Numbered from the stretch's first letter, positions 35,194 to 42,447 are shown. The stretch: 46,578 nucleotides of DNA from Yoonia sp. (GCA_029252195.1 JAQXBV010000052.1:1-46578); one strand, 5' to 3'. Translations and numbers: made by a program. The notes: generated from the sequence alone by a model not told the origin.

Positions 35194-36086
35194 GGTTTCG
35201 GATAGGTTTTCCAACGACGGTGGATCCAAAACCATTGCTCTGGGTGCGCTGCGACCATTGCCGACAGGCGGTCGGTCATGTCTTGCATCATGACAATCGG
35301 GTCTGCGGGCGCGATCGGGGCCTGCACGATCACATCAAACGACAGGCCGTCCGCGCGGCGTACCCCAAAGTAGGGAATAACCAGAGCGTCCAGCTTGAGC
35401 GCCATGTCGGCGGCAGAGGTCATTGTGCTGGCGGGCTGGCCCATGAAATCGAGCATGACACCGTCGGGTGCTGCGACATCAAACAAGAGCGTGCCCATGC
35501 CGCCGTCTTTCAGGTGCCGCACAAACCCCATCGTGCCGCGGCGGCCTTGGGCGAAAACGGGTCCGCCCCAAGCGGTCATGGTGCGGGCGTAGTGATCATT
35601 GAAATAGGCGTTGGTCATCGGGCGATAGAGCCCTCCGATGTCGTAGCCCATCTGGGTCAAGACGTGGCGCGGTGCCTCGTGATTGCCGAAATGGCCCGTC
35701 ACGAAAATAACGGGGCGGCCTGCCGCCTTGGCGGCCGCAATCGCAGCGAGGCCCTCTCCTGACGCTTTTGTCTTTGTCAAACGCGCGTCAAATTTTGCCC
35801 AGCTGTAATTTTCGATCAGCGTACGGCCGAAGTTGTCGCAAACCGCATTGGCCAGACGGCGGCGGGTTCCGGGGCTCATGTCGGGGTAGATCAGCGCGAG
35901 ATTGGTCTCTGCCCGCCTGCGATACCCAAAGAGCGGGCCAATCACACGCCGCACCAGTGCCCCCATAAAAGCGACACGACGCTCGTAAGGCAGGCGCAAG
36001 GCCGCACCGATCAGGCCGCGCAAGATGCGGTCAACGATGCGGTCGGCAAAACTGCCCGTGATTTCTGGTGCGTCAGACATGGGCAT
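35190..36086 (-). CDS. LpxL/HtrB-type lipid A acyltransferase family protein
   Basis: 298-residue inner-membrane acyltransferase of the LpxL/LpxM superfamily, adding secondary acyl chains to lipid A or a similar lysophospholipid. The HX4E catalytic motif is His132-FGNH-Glu137 (VTGHFGNHEAPR); RPMTNAYFNDHY, FDVAAPDGVMLDFMG (where LpxL usually has DQ) and the closing EQWFWIHRRWK are further family blocks. ATG 36080 (MSDAPE) is an alternative start. It lies 21 bases after the nitrile hydratase alpha gene, on the same strand. Confidence 0.85.
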   Translation of the reverse strand: MPMSDAPEITGSFADRIVDRILRGLIGAALRLPYERRVAFMGALVRRVIGPLFGYRRRAETNLALIYPDMSPGTRRRLANAVCDNFGRTLIENYSWAKFDARLTKTKASGEGLAAIAAAKAAGRPVIFVTGHFGNHEAPRHVLTQMGYDIGGLYRPMTNAYFNDHYARTMTAWGGPVFAQGRRGTMGFVRHLKDGGMGTLLFDVAAPDGVMLDFMGQPASTMTSAADMALKLDALVIPYFGVRRADGLSFDVIVQAPIAPADPIVMMQDMTDRLSAMVAAHPEQWFWIHRRWKTYPKP

Positions 36087-36107
36087 CAGATACGGGCGCG
36101 GGCGGGC

Positions 36108-36755
36108 TCAGGCAAGTGCCTCGGGCGATTTTGCGAGACCCGTGCCGATCATGCTATCGCGCGTCACAAGCGCGGCTAATGCGTCTTGGGTCCAATCCTG
36201 CGTGCCGGCGGGGCGGGCAGGGATCACGATATAGCGCATATCGGCGGTGCTATCGTGCACGCGCACCTGTGTGCTTGCGGGCAGGACGACGCCAAATTCG
36301 GCCAAAACACTGCGCGGCTCGCGCACCGTGCGGGCGCGGTAAGCGCGCGATTTATACCAGTCAGGCGGCAGTCCGAGCAAATTGCGCGGGTAACAGGAGC
36401 AAAGCGTGCAAACGACGATATTGTGCAAATCTGCCGTGCTCTCAACTGCAATGAGCTTCATCGGGCCGATGTCATATCCCATCGCGCGGGTGGCGACGCT
36501 GGCGTCGGCGCGCATGGCGTCCCGAAAAGCGGGATCGGTCCAGAAACGCGCGACAACAGCCGCGCCATTTGAGGGCGTGCGGGCATCCATCGTGTCGATT
36601 TGGGCTGCGATTTCAGCAGCCGTCGTCACGCCTTTTTCGATCAGCAACTCGCGGACTGCGATTTCCATGGCCTGCCAATAGGTAAGGGGCACATCATTAT
36701 CGGCACGAAAGGGGTGCCCCGAAGGCGACAAGTGCTCGTGGTGATCATGTGGCAT
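36108..36755 (-). CDS. nthA: nitrile hydratase alpha subunit, cobalt type (or thiocyanate hydrolase gamma)
   Basis: 215-residue metal-binding subunit that hydrates nitriles to amides, or hydrolyses thiocyanate in the SCNase branch. The claw motif VCTLCSCYP is intact: Cys116, Cys119, Ser120, Cys121, two Cys being oxidised in the mature enzyme. Thr117 in CTLCSC is the cobalt-type signature; iron enzymes read CSLCSC. SRAYRARTVREPRSVLAEFG follows as usual. The ATG at 36755 makes an ATGA overlap with the preceding gene; an in-frame start at 36773 would lie inside it. Substrate is unresolved. Confidence 0.88.
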   Translation of the reverse strand: MPHDHHEHLSPSGHPFRADNDVPLTYWQAMEIAVRELLIEKGVTTAAEIAAQIDTMDARTPSNGAAVVARFWTDPAFRDAMRADASVATRAMGYDIGPMKLIAVESTADLHNIVVCTLCSCYPRNLLGLPPDWYKSRAYRARTVREPRSVLAEFGVVLPASTQVRVHDSTADMRYIVIPARPAGTQDWTQDALAALVTRDSMIGTGLAKSPEALA

Positions 36756-37018
36756 CAAACGGGCTCCAGCCAATGGGCGTAAATCTCGGCTTCAATCGTA
36801 TCGGTCGGCGTTTCGGCATGAGCGCCCCATACTTCCGCCATGGTAAACCGCACACGGTGCAGCGGCAGCGGCTCACCGTTCCTGCGGTAGGCGAGCTGTT
36901 CAGGATTAGCGAATGGGCCAAGTGTGCGTTCAATCACGCCGACCTTCCCACGCAAATAGGCTGGGGTGCGGATGTGACCGGGCGGCATATCGGGGCGGAT
37001 GCGGACCTGTTCACTCAT
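36755..37018 (-). CDS. nitrile hydratase beta subunit, C-terminal half as separate gene
   Basis: 87-residue protein matching only the C-terminal domain of NHase beta: GHIRTPAYLRGKVGVIERTLGPF is the family core, with the Arg residues that contact the metal site of alpha, followed by VRFTMAEVWG and IYAHWLEP at the end. Fused beta subunits are about 210-230 residues; here the N-terminal half is the gene upstream, overlapping by eight bases. Start ATG 37018. The arrangement is that of thiocyanate hydrolase (scnB/scnA) and toyocamycin nitrile hydratase (toyK/toyL). Confidence 0.88.
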   Translation of the reverse strand: MSEQVRIRPDMPPGHIRTPAYLRGKVGVIERTLGPFANPEQLAYRRNGEPLPLHRVRFTMAEVWGAHAETPTDTIEAEIYAHWLEPV

Positions 37019-37361
37019 GTGCGGCCTCGCCATATGTGAGACCCCGGCCTTCCACTTGTGTTATCCGACGGCCCAATTCAGCATTGGTGATGACGCCGTC
37101 TTCGACAAGGTTTTGAGCAATCGACATGATCCAGCGTTCGTAATAGCTCATCTCTTCAAAGCTTGCGGGTGGCATATCTTCCAGAACGCGGCGCAACCCG
37201 TCCACAGTGAAATGGCCCTTGCTTGAGCAAATGATCATCAAGGCATCGACGCGCTTTTCCCAGAGGGCAAAATCATGATCCGCGCGCGGAACATCACCCG
37301 CAACAAGGCCGCCCATGTCGTGCCAGCGTCGGCCATCAAAGTCTTTATTTTCATCTGTCAA
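37011..37361 (-). CDS. nitrile hydratase beta subunit, N-terminal half as separate gene
   Basis: 116-residue protein matching the N-terminal domain of NHase beta: DGRRWHDMGGLVAG near the N-terminus and MSYYERWIMSIAQNLVEDGVIT in the helical part. The start is TTG; 37361 is favoured because TAGGA lies 7 bases upstream, with TTG 37367 two codons earlier as the alternative. NHase activators such as NhlE resemble this domain, but the HDMGG motif and the adjoining C-terminal half favour a true subunit. It starts 39 bases after fliG stops. Confidence 0.85.
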   Translation of the reverse strand: MTDENKDFDGRRWHDMGGLVAGDVPRADHDFALWEKRVDALMIICSSKGHFTVDGLRRVLEDMPPASFEEMSYYERWIMSIAQNLVEDGVITNAELGRRITQVEGRGLTYGEAAHE

Positions 37362-37400
37362 AGTCAAATCCTAGCCCCACGGCCAAGAGCTGTCTATCGG

Positions 37401-38462
37401 TTAAGCATTCTGCTCCTCCTCTTCTTCGTCGTCGGAATTGAGCGTGATTGTCCCCTCGTCAACCAAGCTCCTGATGGCAGAGGAGACAACCCGCATGGCT
37501 TCTTCGGCGGCCTTCCCCTTGATGGCGCCTTTCTCTGCGGCGTCTTCGCGGATTTGGCCGGCCATCCGCTGCGAAATATTGCCAAGGATGAATTCTGCGG
37601 ACGCAACCAAGTCGTCGTCGCCAGCCAGTGCCGCGGCAATCGCTGTTGACAGGTCGGCGGCATCGACGCCGCGAATACAGGCGGGCACATCTGTCGGCAC
37701 CAACCGGAGCGGAATGTCCTTGAAGGTGAAAATGGCCTTGCGCACGCCATCGGCAAAAACCGGATCATCTGTGCCAAGCCCCTCGAGAACGGAGTCACGC
37801 GTTTGGGCGGGGCTGGAGTTGAGAATCGCACCGACACGGGCGACAGGGGCCTTCTCAAACGCGAGCGCCTTCTTAGTGCAATGCTCTTGCACAAGGGCTG
37901 CACCAATGCGTTTGACGGCATCAGGCGCAATGTTTTCAGTCTGCGAAATGGCATAGGTAATGCGTCGCGCTTGATCACCGGGTAGTTTTTCAAGAACGGT
38001 CGCTGCCTTGGATACAGGCAATTTCGACAGGGTGATCGCGCAGACCTCCACGCTTTCGCTCTGCATGATTCCCAGAATAGTCTCGTCGGGGAGCGCCAAA
38101 ATCATCGGCCAAGGGTCGCCATTCTTGGCGGCCCCCATTTCGGCGCGCAGCTTGGTGGCCAGATCGGGGCTAAGGTGGGCCGAGAGCGCCTCGATCGCGC
38201 TGTCGGCACCGCCGGGCGAAGATAGCCCCACGTCGCCCAACTGTTTTGCGAATTCTTCGGCCACGGCATTGACGGTATTGCGATCAATCAGACGAATGGC
38301 GCCCACTTCGCGCGCCAGAAGAATTTGCAGATCTTCGGGCAATTGCGAGAGGGCAAGTTTACCCCCGTCGCCAATCAACAGTTCGACGATCATCGCGGCT
38401 TTGCGCTTGCGCGTCAAAACGGGCTTTTGCGATTCGGACGAAGGGAGTGCAGCAATGTTCAT
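37401..38462 (-). CDS. fliG: divergent, orphan flagellar motor switch protein FliG
   Basis: 353-residue FliG-like protein; FliG forms the C-ring face that meets the stator and sets torque and rotation direction. Three FliG domains can be followed: N-terminal RKAAMIVELLIGDGG..., a middle domain near 115-200, and a C-terminal torque domain (FTFKDIPLRL, CIRGVDAADLSTAI, NISQRMAGQIREDA). It is unusual in lacking the EHPQ motif of the middle domain (SESVEV there instead) and in ending with an acidic DDEEEEEQ tail. No other flagellar gene is in the window. It may be the only FliG of the strain or a second copy. Confidence 0.82.
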   Translation of the reverse strand: MNIAALPSSESQKPVLTRKRKAAMIVELLIGDGGKLALSQLPEDLQILLAREVGAIRLIDRNTVNAVAEEFAKQLGDVGLSSPGGADSAIEALSAHLSPDLATKLRAEMGAAKNGDPWPMILALPDETILGIMQSESVEVCAITLSKLPVSKAATVLEKLPGDQARRITYAISQTENIAPDAVKRIGAALVQEHCTKKALAFEKAPVARVGAILNSSPAQTRDSVLEGLGTDDPVFADGVRKAIFTFKDIPLRLVPTDVPACIRGVDAADLSTAIAAALAGDDDLVASAEFILGNISQRMAGQIREDAAEKGAIKGKAAEEAMRVVSSAIRSLVDEGTITLNSDDEEEEEQNA

Positions 38463-38509
38463 GAAGATGAACTTGCCACAAAAGTGATAAATGAAGCGTC
38501 AATAGAGCC

Positions 38510-38995
38510 TTAAGTATGTGTAAATTGGACCGACATCATCCGCAATTGCGCTGCCGTTTCTGGCGATAAGGTTTTCAGGTCCGCAGTGAGTTGATGCAGT
38601 TTTGCCATTTCGGCAACCAAGAGCGCACTTTCAGCATCAGTAAACTCGCGGTCCGTCCGCGAGAAGCTGCCGATACTGCGGTGCGGTCCGTCTTCAACTG
38701 CGCAGGTCAGGCCGAAATTGAGATCAAACTCGGCAGCCTTCTTAAGCACATCCGCGGTATCACTGTGTGCCAGAACAGACCACCGGATTGCACCTGTGTT
38801 CTCAAACCCCCAAGCAACAGTCGGATCGGATAGCACCAGCCCGTTTTGCGAATAGTAATCGAGCCACGGCTTGGGATAAGTCTGAAACAGGAAAGACGGC
38901 GTCGTATAGCGCACATGAAAAGCCAGAGCGAAGCCTCCCGAAGCCAGTTCTTTGAGCCGTGCAAGCGTATTGCGGATTTCGTCTTGTTGTGCCAA
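38510..38995 (-). CDS. LuxR-type autoinducer-binding protein without HTH domain
   Basis: 161 residues from TTG 38995, preceded by AGAAGG. The whole protein is an autoinducer-binding domain: Trp44, Tyr48, Asp57, Pro58 and Trp72 fall at exactly the spacings of TraR Trp57, Tyr61, Asp70, Pro71 and Trp85. RSIGSFSRTDREFTDAE follows as usual. The DNA-binding HTH is missing: after the linker the protein ends LRMMSVQFTHT and stops. The frame is otherwise intact, so this is a stand-alone ligand-binding protein, perhaps a decoy or heterodimer partner of the adjacent LuxR. A longer frame to TTG 39076 lacks a ribosome-binding site. Fit to a truncated LuxR such as TrlR of Agrobacterium is inference. Confidence 0.8.
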   Translation of the reverse strand: MAQQDEIRNTLARLKELASGGFALAFHVRYTTPSFLFQTYPKPWLDYYSQNGLVLSDPTVAWGFENTGAIRWSVLAHSDTADVLKKAAEFDLNFGLTCAVEDGPHRSIGSFSRTDREFTDAESALLVAEMAKLHQLTADLKTLSPETAAQLRMMSVQFTHT

Positions 38996-39026
38996 ATGCG
39001 AGGGCCTTCTTTTCTTATTGCGAAAG

Positions 39027-39056
39027 TTGACGTGAACGACATACTGGTACGATACA
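39027..39056 (+). promoter_or_regulatory. candidate promoter for the luxR-luxI genes
   Basis: TTGACG (39027-39032) and GATACA (39051-39056) with 18 bases between; the overlapping TACGAT (39048-39053) fits a -10 better but gives a 15-base spacer. It lies between the divergent LuxR-type genes. Confidence 0.4.
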
Positions 39057-39086
39057 ACCTTGCGGTGAATTTCCAAGGAAATGGAA

Positions 39087-39137
39087 ATGAATGCAACATA
39101 TGTTTTTTACAGTCTCATTATCAAATGGTTTCTATGA
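39087..39137 (+). CDS. 16-codon leader ORF coupled to luxR
   Basis: ATG 39087 opens a 16-residue ORF (MNATYVFYSLIIKWFL) that stops at TGA 39135-39137, forming an ATGA overlap with the luxR start at 39134. It has a near-ideal ribosome-binding site AAGGA at 39075-39079, seven bases upstream, whereas luxR itself has none. The peptide is hydrophobic and aromatic. The arrangement predicts that luxR translation depends on termination of this leader. Confidence 0.5.
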   Translation: MNATYVFYSLIIKWFL

Positions 39138-39742
39138 ATAGTCGGCTTGAACCCCATCACATTCAAACAATCGCACCCGCAGGGTATTATATCGCATTGC
39201 GCATCGGCTTTGCGTTTCCGGTCGAAGAGGTGAACGAACTGCCTGCGGATTGGGTCGATCACTATACGCAAAAACGGTTCATGCTATTTGATCCAATCAT
39301 GCGTTGGGTTTATGGCAACGTCGGAACGGTCACATGGGGTGATCTTGCGCTTGACGATCCCCATCACATTCTGAGCCAAGCTCACTCCTATGGGTTGCGC
39401 TATGGGGTGGCGGTTTCGGTGTTTGACGGCAACAAAGAGGGGCAGCGGTCGTTTGGGTCCTTTGCGAGGGGTGACCGTGACTTTACGGAGCTAGAGACGA
39501 AGATTTTACACGCCTACGTAGTGCGGCGACACGCGGAAATGGCACCGCCAACCAATCTGACAATGGCCGAGTTGGAGGCCCTCGGGATGGTTCGGGATGG
39601 CAAAAGGCTCAAAGAAATCGCGCATATCATTGGCGTGACCGAGGGCGCGGTCAAGCAACGGCTCAAAAACGCAAAACTGAAGCTCGGGGCGAAGACGGGC
39701 ACCCAAGCAGCCGCGCTTGCTGGGCAATACGGCCTTATTTGA
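39134..39742 (+). CDS. LuxR-family quorum-sensing transcriptional regulator
   Basis: 202-residue LuxR regulator from ATG 39134. Autoinducer-binding domain: Trp40, Tyr44, Asp53, Pro54, Trp68 with TraR-like spacing and FGSFARGDRDFTELE. The C-terminal HTH (about 143-202) reads LTMAELEALGMVRDGKRLKEIAHIIGVTEGAVKQRLKNAKLKLGA broken only by normal variation, ending AALAGQYGLI. I reject the 298-codon frame starting at 38846 because it runs antisense through the truncated LuxR gene. ATG 39125 is possible, but 39134 overlaps the leader stop (ATGA). It is followed by luxI. Confidence 0.88.
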   Translation: MNSRLEPHHIQTIAPAGYYIALRIGFAFPVEEVNELPADWVDHYTQKRFMLFDPIMRWVYGNVGTVTWGDLALDDPHHILSQAHSYGLRYGVAVSVFDGNKEGQRSFGSFARGDRDFTELETKILHAYVVRRHAEMAPPTNLTMAELEALGMVRDGKRLKEIAHIIGVTEGAVKQRLKNAKLKLGAKTGTQAAALAGQYGLI

Positions 39743-39795
39743 AGGCGCACATCGCAATTAGTTAACCATGTCTTAATGCCACTTCGGTATCCAAT

Positions 39796-39817
39796 TTGTG
39801 GTGCATTCGCACTACAA
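39796..39817. promoter_or_regulatory. candidate lux box upstream of luxI
   Basis: A 22-bp imperfect palindrome, TTGTGGTGC-N4-GCACTACAA: nine-base arms with one mismatch around the spacer ATTC, centre 39806.5. A -10-like TAAATA lies at 39835-39840, which would put transcription start near 39847 and the centre at about -41, the classic position of a LuxR-activated lux box. A better hexamer, TACAAT (39813-39818), overlaps the right arm and would instead fit repression. AGGGGG precedes the luxI ATG. Confidence 0.65.
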
Positions 39818-39861
39818 TCACAGGATGCAGAGGCTAAATAACTTCGCCACAAGGGGGAAAC

Positions 39862-40515
39862 ATGGACCTAATTACTTTCACGCTCGCGGATCTTCACATG
39901 CACGGTTCGGCGTTTTACGACTTTCTCAAGTTGCGCAAGCGGTTCTTTGTGGATGAGCTGGGCTGGGACATTCCGCATGACGACGACGTCGAGATGGATC
40001 AATATGACAATCCGACGGCGCATTATGCGCTCGTGCTGCGGGACGGCGAGGTTATCGGCGGCGCGCGGGCGATGGCGACGACCGCGAAATGGGGCAGCCA
40101 CAGCTACATGCTGCGCGACGCTCTCAAGGGCAAACTGATCGACATTCCCCCCAGCGTCATGGCTGCAAATGTCGAGACCGAGACCATGTGGGAATGCACG
40201 CGTCTGGTGATGTCAAATGAGGTAGATTCCCATGCCGACCGGAGCATGTGTCTTGGGATGATTGTGCAGGGGCTGGTGGGGGTCGCGGCCGAAAACGGAG
40301 CAGAGCGTTTGATGTCGTTGTCGCCATTGGCGCTGATGCGGGCCTTGCGGCAACTCGGTTTTGCAGCAGAGCGGATCGGAGAGCCCTATTTGAACGAAGG
40401 CGATGGCCGACGTTATGCCGTGCTTGCTATGCCCGCCATGCGCACCATGCCTCCAGTTCTGAAGGCCACGCACCGCCCACGGCCTCAACCGCTCCATGCG
40501 CCGTCGGTTGTATAA
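39862..40515 (+). CDS. acyl-homoserine-lactone synthase (LuxI family)
   Basis: 217-residue LuxI-family synthase, making an N-acyl-homoserine lactone from SAM and an acyl carrier. Conserved residues are present: Arg25, Phe28, Trp35 (RKRFFVDELGWD), Asp46 and Asp49 (MDQYD), Arg69 (GGARAM) and Glu111/Arg114 (MWECTRLVM). GNAT-like core blocks follow (MCLGMIVQGL, LMRALRQLGF). The C-terminal 20 residues are Pro/His-rich and unlike typical LuxI. It lies 119 bases after luxR; acyl-chain specificity cannot be read from the sequence. Confidence 0.9.
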   Translation: MDLITFTLADLHMHGSAFYDFLKLRKRFFVDELGWDIPHDDDVEMDQYDNPTAHYALVLRDGEVIGGARAMATTAKWGSHSYMLRDALKGKLIDIPPSVMAANVETETMWECTRLVMSNEVDSHADRSMCLGMIVQGLVGVAAENGAERLMSLSPLALMRALRQLGFAAERIGEPYLNEGDGRRYAVLAMPAMRTMPPVLKATHRPRPQPLHAPSVV

Positions 40516-40524
40516 TGGAAATTA

Positions 40525-40551
40525 GGCCTGCCGCTTATGATGCGGCAGGCC
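40525..40551. terminator. hairpin between luxI and purB
   Basis: A perfect 10-bp stem, GGCCTGCCGC (40525-40534) with GCGGCAGGCC (40542-40551), loop TTATGAT. No strong T-run on either side, but its position between convergent stops suggests a shared terminator. Confidence 0.7.
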
Positions 40552-40560
40552 CTGTAAGGT

Positions 40561-41868
40561 TTAGCTTTCGCCAAACACCCGTTTGAAGATCGTATCAACA
40601 TGCTTGGTGTGATAGCCAAGGTCGAATTTCTCTTCGATGTCTTCGGCAGACAGCGCCTTGCGCACATCCTCATCAGCCAGCAACTCGGTCTTGAAGTCGG
40701 CGTTATTATCCCAAACTTTCAAAGCGTTACGCTGTACAAAGCGGTAGGCATCCTCGCGGCTCACGCCAGCTTGTGTCAGGGCAAGAAGCACACGCTGCGA
40801 CATGATCAAGCCGCGGAACTTGTGCATATTCGCTATCATGTTCTCAGGGTAGATGATCATTTTCTCGACGACGCCAGCCAGACGGTGGAGCGCAAAATCG
40901 AGTGTGATCGTCGTGTCGGGGCCAATCGCGCGTTCCACGGAAGAGTGCGAAATATCGCGCTCGTGCCAGAGTGCCACGTTTTCCATCGCAGGGATCACCG
41001 ACATGCGCACCAGACGTGCCAGACCTGTCAGGTTTTCTGTCAGAATCGGGTTTTTCTTATGCGGCATCGCGGACGATCCCTTTTGGCCGACGCTGAAATA
41101 CTCAGCGCCCTCAAGCACTTCGGTGCGCTGCATGTGGCGGATCTCGGTCGCGATATTCTCGATGCCAGAGGCAACAACACCCAATATCGCAAAGAACATC
41201 GCATGACGGTCGCGCGGGATCACTTGGGTCGAAATCGGCTCTGGCGACAGGCCAAGCTTGGCGCAGACATGCTCTTCGACGCGTGGATCGACGTTGGCAA
41301 AGGTGCCGACGGCACCAGAAATCGCCCCCGTCGCGATTTCAGCACGGGCATTGACCAGACGCGCGCGGTTGCGGTCCATCTCGGCATAGAAGCGCGCAAA
41401 TGTCAGGCCCATCGTTGTGGGCTCTGCATGGATCCCGTGGGAGCGACCAATGCGCGGTGTGTCTTTATGCTCCATCGCGCGGGTTTTGAGCGCGGCCAAG
41501 AGGCGGTCCATATCGGCCAAGAGAAGATCGGAGGCACGGACCAATTGCACGTTCAGGCAGGTATCCAAGACATCCGAAGATGTCATGCCTTGGTGCACAA
41601 AGCGGGCCTCATCAGAGCCGACATGCTCGGCCAGATGGGTCAAAAACGCAATCACGTCGTGTTTGGTGACAGCCTCGATCTCGTCAATGCGGGCCACATC
41701 GAATTCAACGTCTTTGGCTTTCCAAACCGCGTCGGCGTTTTCGCGCGGGATCACACCCAGATCAGCCATCGCATCACAGGCGTGCGCCTCGATCTCGTAC
41801 CAAATCTTGAATTTTGTCTCAGGGGACCAGATAGCAACCATTTCAGGGCGGGAATAACGCGGGATCAT
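40561..41868 (-). CDS. purB: adenylosuccinate lyase
   Basis: 435-residue PurB, acting twice in purine synthesis (SAICAR to AICAR, and adenylosuccinate to AMP). The superfamily signature GSSAMPHKKNP carries the catalytic Ser loop, with TSSDVLDTCLNVQL and GRSHGIHAEPTTMG further up (His in the second). Start ATG 41868. A good promoter match lies upstream. It is divergent from the DUF6314 gene. Confidence 0.96.
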   Translation of the reverse strand: MIPRYSRPEMVAIWSPETKFKIWYEIEAHACDAMADLGVIPRENADAVWKAKDVEFDVARIDEIEAVTKHDVIAFLTHLAEHVGSDEARFVHQGMTSSDVLDTCLNVQLVRASDLLLADMDRLLAALKTRAMEHKDTPRIGRSHGIHAEPTTMGLTFARFYAEMDRNRARLVNARAEIATGAISGAVGTFANVDPRVEEHVCAKLGLSPEPISTQVIPRDRHAMFFAILGVVASGIENIATEIRHMQRTEVLEGAEYFSVGQKGSSAMPHKKNPILTENLTGLARLVRMSVIPAMENVALWHERDISHSSVERAIGPDTTITLDFALHRLAGVVEKMIIYPENMIANMHKFRGLIMSQRVLLALTQAGVSREDAYRFVQRNALKVWDNNADFKTELLADEDVRKALSAEDIEEKFDLGYHTKHVDTIFKRVFGES

Positions 41869-41911
41869 ATGGGCAGACCTTATTTTGTGATTGGGCAGCA
41901 GTTAAGGACGG

Positions 41912-41940
41912 GTCATAAGGGGCATCGCTGCATGTCTCAA
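41912..41940 (-). promoter_or_regulatory. sigma70-type promoter for purB
   Basis: On the minus strand, TTGAGA (41935-41940) and TATGAC (41912-41917) are separated by 17 bases. Transcription would start near 41905, about 37 bases before the purB ATG. Visual match only. Confidence 0.55.
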
Positions 41941-41960
41941 GGTAAAGTGAGGGAAAAACC

Positions 41961-42374
41961 ATCCTTAGTCTGACAGATTTCTTAGGCGATTGGCAGATTT
42001 CACGCCAAATCACTGACGCCAAATACGGCCAAGACGGCCGGATGACGGGCCGCGCTGCGTTTTCACAAAACGGGGCAGGGCTCCTTTATACAGAGGCTGG
42101 CACGCTGACGCTTGTCACGGGTGCCACATTACAGGCCGAGCGCAGTTACCTTTGGGACGAGCATGGGCCTGACATCGCCGTCCGATTTGCTGATGGCAAG
42201 CCGTTCCATAGCTTTACCCCCGACGGGTCTGCTATTGGCACCAGCCACTTGTGTGGCGCGGACTGGTATAATGTGACATATGATTTCACGCGCTGGCCCG
42301 CTTGGTCTGCCACATGGGTCGTTACTGGGCCGCGCAAAGATTACACATCAAGCACCCATTACAATCGGGCCTGA
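41961..42374 (+). CDS. DUF6314 family protein, possible ATC start
   Basis: Small protein of the DUF6314 family, function unknown. The conserved ending is complete: YLWDEHGPDIAVRFADGKPFHSF, SHLCGADWYNVTYDF and VVTGPRKDYTSSTHYNRA. The first ATG of this frame is 42042, but the conserved family opening (DFLGDWQISRQI...G) lies upstream and is open in frame. No ATG, GTG or TTG exists there. ATC 41961 is seven bases after GAGGG (41949-41953), a good ribosome-binding site, and would give 137 residues, normal for the family. A rare ATC start, or a base error or damage at the start codon, would both explain this. Confidence 0.7.
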   Translation: MLSLTDFLGDWQISRQITDAKYGQDGRMTGRAAFSQNGAGLLYTEAGTLTLVTGATLQAERSYLWDEHGPDIAVRFADGKPFHSFTPDGSAIGTSHLCGADWYNVTYDFTRWPAWSATWVVTGPRKDYTSSTHYNRA

Positions 42375-42447
42375 GAGCGCAACCAGACTTGCGTGTTGCC
42401 CCAACGTCGGGCAAACATGGGACAAAGTTAACAACAAGGAGAGCGGC

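Noticed and set aside
36400-36430. Possible iron-type nitrile hydratase
   Set aside because: The claw motif is CTLCSC, with Thr; iron enzymes have Ser at that position.
38846-39133. N-terminal extension of the LuxR frame
   Set aside because: It lies antisense over the truncated LuxR gene and has no LuxR-family similarity; ATG 39134 restores the normal domain.
40600-41973. 457-codon plus-strand frame opposite purB
   Set aside because: Shadow of purB; no domain, and it runs through the purB promoter.
42375-42447. Riboswitch or BioR operator before bioY
   Set aside because: Only 73 bases, with no recognisable aptamer fold or TTATMKATAA-like palindrome.
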